Shown piece after piece: positions 57,226 through 64,000 of a DNA stretch of 64,000 nucleotides; position 1 is the first letter of the stretch, and every line of letters begins with the position of its first letter. The notes beneath the pieces were generated by a model. The model searched no databases. It saw only the letters and a program-made list of their open reading frames with translations, and was not told the origin of the DNA. This DNA is from Saussurea involucrata (Eukaryota; Streptophyta; Magnoliopsida; Asterales; Asteraceae). The DNA lies in NCBI GenBank assembly GCA_033807775.1, contig CM066314.1:94714929-94778928 (forward strand), in the 5' to 3' direction. A program made the translations under genes and the position numbers.

Positions 57226-58057
57226 TGTTGGATCCCAGATACACTTAATCAAGATTAACAATCTATTAGTGGAGTTTAGAGTTTGATGCGGAAGCGTATT
57301 AAACTAACAGATATGTTTGATAGATATTAGAACGCACATATATAAAGAAAACAGTAAAGAATGAAAAGGATTTCTTGAATAGTTACTGTCATTCAATATA
57401 TAATAACAACACGAAGAACAGATTAATAACTGTTGGTGTGTGTGAGAATATAACACTCAGATATTTGACAATAAAGCTTGAGAGTATTAGTGATTCCTTT
57501 TGTTTTCGTCCTTAGGAAGATCTCAACATGAGACTTCCTTTTATACTACTCTTAGAAGACTATGAAGTAGGTCACTGTTCCTTTTACGGCATGAATAGTA
57601 AACTGGATGGTGTGAACAGTTGTTTGAGCCATGCGCATTTAATGGAGCAGATGTACTTTTGGTAAATGCATTAAATGGCGCAGACGTCTATTTTGTACCT
57701 TGCCCTATTGAGTCCACTCAGAGCATGACACGTGTTTTGATAGTACTTTTTCATGCAAGTTGATGAACGTATTCAGTAATATCTTCCAAGTCTTCATTGA
57801 GGACCACAGAGGCTCTGTAATGAATTACAGAGGTTCTGCGGTCTGGTCCTCTGTGGAGCAGTCTTCGCCGGATTCCGAGTCTTTGGTCTTCTTTGTGCGT
57901 ATGACAGAGCTTCTGTAGGAAGCCTCTGCTGCTTCTGTAGCTTCTTGACCTTGATTTCTCGGTAATGTCGGCATAGCCTCTGTAAGAGGCTTTCTTCACT
58001 TAGCCTATTTTTCAGTACTTCTAAATACTTCTATGATTAGGAAGATTGAAGCTAACA
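57226..58057 (-). repeat. Element A 5' LTR (832 bp)
   Basis: Same boundaries and length as the 3' LTR. Minus-strand TATA box is the complement of 57539-57546; U3 dyad at 57802-57843; six ACAGAG/CTCTGT words in about 200 bases (57790-57990). Confidence 0.95.
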
Positions 58058-58062
58058 AGTTG
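58058..58062. repeat. Target-site duplication of element A (right copy)
   Basis: AGTTG, matching 5038-5042. Confidence 0.95.
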
Positions 58063-61000
58063 ATTTCTCATCCACAAGACCTGAGAACAACAGCTTCCAG
58101 CGGCTACATACTCAGCTTCAGCAGTTGAGGTGGACATATAGTTTTGCTTTTTACTTGTCCAACTCACCAACTTTCCACCCAGGAGCTGACAGCCTCCTGT
58201 GGTGCTTTTCCTATCCAATTTGCAACCTGCAAAATCACTATCTGAATAGGCGATTAGATCAAACCCTGAGTCTTTGGGATACCAAAGACCTAGGTTCATA
58301 GTACCCTTAAGGTAACGAAAGATTCGCTTTACAGCGATCATTTGAGATTCCTTAGGTTCAGCTTGATATCGTGCGCACAAACAGGTTGCGTACATAATAT
58401 CGGGTCGGCTAGCTGTAAGATACAAGAGAGAGCCGATCATCCCACGGTACAGCGTGACATTAACAGGTATTCCATTTGAATCCGTGTCTAGTGTCAGCGG
58501 TGGTGCCATAGGGTTTTTCATAGCTGAACTCTGAGTTAAATCGAATTTCTTCGGCATATCTTTAACATACTTTCCCTGATTAATGAAAGTTCCTTTTTTA
58601 TTTTGCTTTATCTGAAGACCAAGGAAATATGTTAGCTCACCCATCATACTCATTTTATACTCTTCTTTCATTCTATCAGCGAAACGAGTACAAAGATCAG
58701 GGTTAGTAGAACCAAATATAATGTCATCAACATATATCTGAACAAGAATGATATGACCTTTTAGTATTCTGAAAAATAGAGTTTTGTCGATTTTACCTCG
58801 CTCAAAATTTTCAATTAGGAGATAAGAGGATAGAGTGTCATACCATGCACGTGGAGCTTGCTTTAAGCCATAAAGTGTCTTATCCAGTTTTTAAACATGA
58901 CCTGGACGCTTAGGATTTGAGAATCCTGGAGGTTGTTCCACATAGACTTCTTCATACAGCTTTCCATTTAGAAACGTTGACTTAACATCCATCTGATATA
59001 CTTTGAAGTCTTTGTGTACAGCGCATGCTAAGAATAGACGAATAGATTCTAGTCTTGCTACTGAAGCAAATGTTTCATCGTAATCTATGCCTTCCTCTTG
59101 TCTGTATCCCTGAGCAACAAGACGAGCCTTGTTGCGGGTTACAGTTCCATGTTCGTCCAACTTGTTTCGATAGACCCATTTAGTGCCTATCACTATTTTG
59201 TCAGTTGGTCTTCAAACAAGTTTCCAAACTTTGTTTCTTTCGAATTCAGTCAGCTCTTCTTGCATGGCGTTGACCCAGTTTGGATCTTTGAGGGCATCAT
59301 CTATTTTCTTTGTTCAATCAGAGAAATAAAGTTAACAAATAAACAAATATTACCTACACTTCGTCGAGTCTGAACACCAACGTTTGGATCACCAAGAATT
59401 TGATCAATTGGGTGATTTACAGTCCATCGCTGAGCAGGAGCATAAGTCGCTGACTCAAATTGAACTGGAGGAGCTGAAGATGAAGCTTCAACAACTTCTG
59501 GAAAATCAGCCAAGAGAGGAGTAGGTGCAGATGTCATCTCATTCACTAATTGCTGAGAAGTAGATGGAATGTCTGAGACATTTGGTTCAGAAGCAGGTAT
59601 AGGGTTTAAAGGAACTGTTGAGACCCATGATGTTTCAGCTTCACTATTCTACATGTTTGGGATGATAGTAGGACTATCATCTTCAACTGTATGAGTATGA
59701 GGAGTGGGAATATTTTCTGAATCACCAAGATGACAAAACATCCATTGATTTAGTTTTTCAGTATCACCAGACGGTGTAGAGTTTGCTGAACGGGATTCAT
59801 CAAAAGTGACGTGAATAGTTTCTTCAACAGTTTGTCTTCTTCGATTGAATACTCTGAAGGCTTTGTAGATTGAAGAATATCCAAGAAAGATTCCATCATC
59901 AGCCATAGGATCAAACTTTCCAAGGGCATCTCTGTTGTTCAGTATGAAACACTGACATCCAAAGATGTGAAGAAAGCTAATTGAAGTCTTTCTCCCATGA
60001 AAAAGTTCATAGGCTGTTTTATTAAATCTTTTGACTATCAGCGACCTGTTTTGCGTAAAACAAGCAGTGTTGACAGCTTCTGCCCAAAACTGAGTAGGCA
60101 GGTGAAAATCGCTGAGCATTGAACGTGCAGCTTCAATATTAGTTCTATTTCTTCTTTCAGTGACTCCGTTTTGTTGCGGTGTTCTCACTGAAGAAATGGT
60201 GTGAGAAATAACCTTACTCTCAAAGAAGGAATCAAGAGAACTGTTTTTGAATTCAGTCCCATGATCACTCCTTATTGAGCGAACGGTTAAGTTGTTCAGG
60301 GTTTCCATTTTCCGAACAAAGGCGATGAGTTCGTCAGGGGTGTCACTCTTAGAACGGAGAAACATAACCCATGAATATCGAGAGAATTCATCAACTATGA
60401 CCAGTGTATATTTCTTTCCAGCGATGGATTGTTTGTTAACATGGCCAAACAAATCCATATGGAGAAGTTGTAGAGGAGATGATACTGAGGAAACTTGCTT
60501 TGACTTAAAGCTTGCTTTGGTCTGCTTGCCTTTCTCACACGCTGAACATACGGATTCTTTGGCGTATGAGTGCTGAGGTAGACTAGTGACTAACTCTTTG
60601 AAGAAAGTGTGTTCAGTGTCTTGAAGTTTAGATGAGAAAGCCTCTTATGCCATAGCCAGTTGACATCAGATGAGGCTTTTGAGAAGAAACATGAGTTCTC
60701 AGTGGTTGTTGAGTCCATGTTTATTACATAAACATTTTCCAAACGATAACCGATGAGAGCTATCTTCTCCTTTTTGTCAGCGACAAAGCAGGATTCCTTA
60801 GTAAAGATTACTTTGTTATCCTTGTCGCAAAGCTGACTGATGCTTAGAAGATTATGCTTCAGCCCTTCAACATATGCGACTCTTCTGAAGGTTGTTGTAC
60901 CATTAGATAGTACACCAAACCCTCAGGTATGTCCTTTTCCACTTCCACCGAAAGTTACAGAGGGACCCTTCTCTTTTTTGTACCCAGTGAGTAGGTTCTT

Positions 61001-61063
61001 CATACCAGTCATGTGTCTAGAGCATCCGCTATCAAGATACCAGATACCCTTCTTAACCTGCAT
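58063..61063 (-). pseudogene. pol: Element E pol (protease to RNase H), many lesions
   Basis: Protein-level copy of D pol on the minus strand: protease WYLDSGCSRHMTG, integrase (HKRLSHLN, CSACEKGKQ, DLFGHV with Pro changed to His, SDHGTEF, TPQQNGVTERRNRT), RT (YQMDVKSTFLNG, YVDDIIFGS) and the start of RNase H (DSDFAGCKLDRKSTTG), cut by A after WMRNQL. Lesions: TGA at 60923-60925, a one-base deletion near 60600, TAG at 59649-59651, a one-base deletion near 59313, TGA at 59212-59214, TAA at 58891-58893. Several are C-to-T changes at CpG relative to D. The first in-frame codon after the gag stop that could start is ATG at 61063. Confidence 0.92.
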
Positions 61064-61075
61064 TACAAAGGAAGA

Positions 61076-63481
61076 TTAGTTTTTCTTGGGTACCCACTTA
61101 ACCATGTGTACACACTTGTCAGTGGGGGTAGAAGAAGAGGTGGAAGGTTCAGCAGTCTTCGCAGCATTTGAAGATTCAGCTTTGTCAGTCTTCACTTTGG
61201 TTAATTTCTTAACCTCGGTGGTCTTCTTTGCCTTGGGGGCAATGATCTTCACCTTAGCTATCTTTTCAGCTTGGGTGGCAGTGGGGCACTTACTAGCAAT
61301 ATGATTTGTAAGTCCACAATGATAACATTTCCTATAACCAAAAGTAGTTCTAGGACCATTTGCATGCTGAGATTTTGATTTTGAATTAGAAGGACCAACA
61401 CCAAGTAAGCTATTGGCTTTTGAAATGGAAGGAACATTTAGTTCTTCGGATTTCTTACCAATGATTTCCACTTTGATTCTAGGAGTAGATCACTGAATAG
61501 ATCCACGCTGAATAAATCCAGAGATCTTATTCTTTGAATCAGAGGGATAAGTCACTGAAGCTTTAGAAGCGTTCAGCTTTGGTATAGTGGTACCCTTCTG
61601 AGGATTTTGGTTAAAAGCAATTCCTTTACCTTTGTTTTTAAAGACTGAGGTAGGTTTTGGATAAATAACTTTTTCTTTACCTTTAGAAGTCAAGGTAGAG
61701 ATTTCCTCAGGGATAGGCGGTTTAGAAGAGGAACACTGAGAGGATGAAGTATCAGCGACTGAGGACACGAATGTTCCAAATAAGAGCATGGAACGATCAG
61801 TGGTTGGTTCTAGAGTATCAGCTTTGTAACCAACACCACGTTTGTCACTCAGAGGGATCTGAGACTTGATTATCTCAGTGATCTTTGTTGAGGAATTATA
61901 CCATCCATCAACAGTAGCTTTTTCAGCTTTTAATGCAGCGATAGCTTCTTCGCGCTCGATTTTGACTAGCTGATTAAAGTGAACTTGATCTTTAAAATCT
62001 TCTTCAATTTTAGAAAGATTTTGTATTTGAAGGTGACAGTTTTTAAGCTGTTCAGCGAGATCAAGGTTTTGATTTTCAACTACAGTTTTGCCATTCATGG
62101 CTTCATATAAACTTCTAGTCAAGAGATCGATCTTTCGAAGACTATCAGCTTCATCAATATTTGCAATATTGGTAAAGAAGGAAGGTGATACCTTAGTAGC
62201 AGAGGTTGAAGTAGAGGGAATGTCAGAGTTGTCTTCCTCATCTTCAAGTTTGGCCATGAGACATAGATTGGATTCATCATCATCTTCAGAGTCAGATGAT
62301 TCTTCTTCGTCAGTGGCAGCCCAATCATAGTCATCCATGAGGCCTTTGCCTTTCTTCTTAAAGGTTTTCAGCTTTGAATACCTTTCCTTCAGCTTTTTGT
62401 ATTTTTCATCTCTATTCCTGGGAATAAAGTTTTTCATGGGAAAAGCTGAGGGTCTAGAGACTTTCTTTGACCTGCACTCGCTAGCAAAAAGTCCTATATT
62501 TTCACAGTTATAGCAAGTAGCACTGGCCTTATCAACAGGGGTTGATGATATTGGCTTGTCAGTAATAGCAAGAGGTTTATTCTTCTTGAAATTACTCTTT
62601 CTAGCAAATCTCCTGAACTTATTAGCCAGGAATGCCAAAGTTTCATCATTATCTGAAACGTCAGAGTCTGATGATCTTTCAGAGTTAGTTTCCAACTCAG
62701 TGACAGTGATCGTCGATCGCTGAGTGGAAGGTGACTCTGAGATTAAAGCAACATGGGTGCTTTTGGAATATTTTACAAGATTCTTCTTAAGATGACTCGA
62801 TTGCTCATGATTCAGCATCGTTCCATAAAAGGTAGAAAGGGTCATTGATTTTAGATCCTTTGACAGCTTGAGACACATAGAATAACTGTCCCAGCTTTCA
62901 GGTAAACATTCTAAGAACTTTGTCAGTACTTCAAAGTTAGAATATTCTTTACCAACAGTTTTTAAATCTCTAATTAAGCAGTTAAAACTTTGGTGTACTT
63001 CAGAGAGAGTTTCATTCTTACCACAAATGAAACTTTCATACTGTCTTACCAGGTTGATCTTTCGAGAGTCCTGGACTTCAGAAGTACCTTCATACTGAAC
63101 ACAGATTGTGTCCCACATAGCTTTTGAGGATTTCAGGTTCATGACGGAATGGTAGACTTCGTCAGGAAGAGCCATGGAGAGTATGGATCTGGCTTTGGTG
63201 TCGATAGCCACTTTCTTCGTATCTTCATCAGTCCACATATGAATTTCCTTAGGAATCAGCCTTTCTGGAATAGCAGGTCTATTCTCAGCGGCTGGAACTG
63301 CAGCATCAATTCTTACACGAATATATGGGCCGTTTTCAAGATAGTAAGGCATAGTAGGGTCTACACCTTCTAAGAAGAGAATCATCCTATTTTTCCATAG
63401 ATTAAAATTATCTCTAGAGAATCTAGGGGGTTTTGCTAGAGAACCGTTGTCAATATAGTTTGTGTTTGTGTTGGTAGCCAT
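61076..63481 (-). pseudogene. gag: Element E gag (about 801 codons, one in-frame stop)
   Basis: Full-length counterpart of D gag (start MATNTNTNYIDNG; end VKWVPKKN, stop 61076-61078). TGA at 61490-61492 replaces a CGA found in D. The first zinc knuckle reads CYNCENIGLFASEC: the zinc-binding His is Leu (codon 62489-62491, about residue 331), so it should not fold normally. The second knuckle CYHCGLTNHIASKC is intact. Acidic Ser/Asp runs and the coiled-coil region are retained. Confidence 0.92.
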
Positions 63482-63563
63482 TTTAAGAAATAGATAGGAA
63501 GAGAAATCTTAGTATAGATCAGATCTTGTTTATGAGATTAAACAAATCTGCTCTGATACCACT
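63482..63563 (-). other. Element E leader with primer-binding site
   Basis: PBS is the complement of 63550-63561 (TGGTATCAGAGC), two bases from the LTR. Confidence 0.9.
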
Positions 63564-64000
63564 TGTTGGTCCCGAAGGGCTACACAAGTTTGTAGAAGGG
63601 GGGGGGGGGTTGAATACAAACACACGTTTTTACTTTTCTAAATTGTTTATTGATAAATCAAGACAATTTACAACTTTTTGCGGAACACGATTAAGGATAA
63701 ACCTAATCTTAACAAGTCTTGAGAAACACTAAGTTTCTTGCACTAGAAAGAGTTAAAGAAATTACGAATAATAACTTAATGTTAGCTTTAATTAGCTCCT
63801 AATTAAATGAATGTTTTATAAAGATATTTTAATATTTTAGATATTTACTTATAGATATTTTACTTAGATGTTTTAAATAGATATTTTAGATATTGTCTAG
63901 ATTTTAGATATCTTAAATATCTAATGTAAATATGGCCCTATATAAGAGGTGTCCATATGTCTTTTTAAGTAGTGAGAAATATGGAAAGCACACACAAAAA
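63564..64000 (-). repeat. Element E 5' LTR, partial
   Basis: Starts TGTTGGTCCCGAA, then an 11-base G run; the first about 180 bases match the end of D's LTR. Beyond about 63745 the similarity to D is lost and the sequence becomes AT-rich with repeated TAGATATTTTA-like words (63815-63925). A minus-strand TATA box (complement of about 63934-63943, CTTATATAGG) is likely. It runs off the window. Confidence 0.88.

Larger units (their letters stand above)
5043..58057 (-). mobile_element. Element A: Sirevirus-like Ty1/copia retrotransposon, about 15.1 kb net
   Basis: Bounded by two 832-bp LTRs (5043-5874 and 57226-58057) and an AGTTG duplication. On the minus strand: LTR, PBS, gag (57056 to 16021, in four pieces), pol (16024-12578), spacer with TATA box, giant ORF3 (11098-6056), PPT, LTR. 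Three elements (G, C, D) are inserted in the 3' half of gag. LTRs differ at about 15 positions by eye, the most of the four complete elements. The coding frames are largely open but carry scattered stops, so it is non-autonomous now. Confidence 0.95.
1188..64000 (-). mobile_element. Element E: oldest host copia element, interrupted by A (and F)
   Basis: A minus-strand copia element of the D family. Reading from high to low coordinates: 5' LTR (63564 to beyond 64000), PBS (63550-63561), gag (63481-61076), pol (61063-58063, continued at 5042-4767), spacer (4766-3808), ORF3 (3807-1267) and the start of an ORF3 intron. Element A is inserted between 58063 and 5042 with AGTTG on both sides, and RNase H reads on across the gap (WMRNQL then LDYDLQL, as in D). 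F is inserted at 1187. The 3' LTR is not in the window. Its genes carry many stops and frameshifts, as expected for the oldest layer. Confidence 0.93.

Noticed and set aside
1..64000. Host genes, tRNA or rRNA
   Set aside because: Every stretch over about 300 bases is assigned to an element; no cloverleaf or rRNA-like sequence was recognised.

Overview
This window is a solid block of plant LTR retrotransposons. I find no host gene, no RNA gene and no bacterial-type feature. The organism is a flowering plant: every element is primed from the plant-typical initiator-Met tRNA site (TGGTATCAGAGC), and there are giant Sirevirus-like Ty1/copia elements and a chromodomain Ty3/gypsy element. The extra proteins downstream of pol resemble ORFs I remember from Asteraceae annotations, so an asterid or Asteraceae source is likely but unproven.

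The 64 kb are six elements nested in each other. The outermost is E (copia, minus strand), covering 1188-64000 and running off the right edge. Element F (copia, minus, same family as A) has inserted into an intron of E's third ORF and occupies 1-1187, running off the left edge. Element A (copia, minus, 5043-58057, TSD AGTTG) splits E's RNase H domain. Inside A's gag sit three further elements. D (copia, plus, 16958-29955, TSD CTTCT) belongs to the same family as E. C (copia, plus, 30085-46710, TSD GATAC) is 16.6 kb long. G (gypsy/Tekay-like, minus, 47394-55684, TSD CAGTG) is 8.3 kb. With the inserts removed, A is about 15.1 kb. All four complete elements have both LTRs and perfect 5-bp target duplications. 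LTR divergence counted by eye ranks A > G > C > D, which agrees with the nesting.

The copia elements share one layout: LTR, PBS, large gag with zinc knuckle(s) and coiled coils, stop codon, pol (protease-integrase-RT-RNase H), a spacer, a very large third ORF (about 1300-1700 codons), polypurine tract, LTR. ORF3 has the same plan in families A, C and D/E: an N-terminal globular module, basic nuclear-localisation-like stretches, a coiled coil, acidic low-complexity sequence and a C-terminal module. I see no signal peptide or membrane segment, so 'envelope' is a poor label. In A, D and E a TATA box lies upstream of ORF3, and in D and E there are also a probable 5'UTR intron and a probable coding intron, so ORF3 looks like a separately transcribed, spliced gene carried by the element.

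The most unusual signal is that each copia family is saturated with its own short dyad-symmetric word: ACAGAG/CTCTGT in A and F, TCAGA/TCTGA in C, TCAGCG/CGCTGA in D and E. The words cluster in the U3 promoter and again upstream of the ORF3 promoter, and recur through coding sequence. In C this becomes an array of perfect TCAGAA-C-TTCTGA palindromes. C also carries a 3284-bp tandem duplication of the front half of its ORF3.
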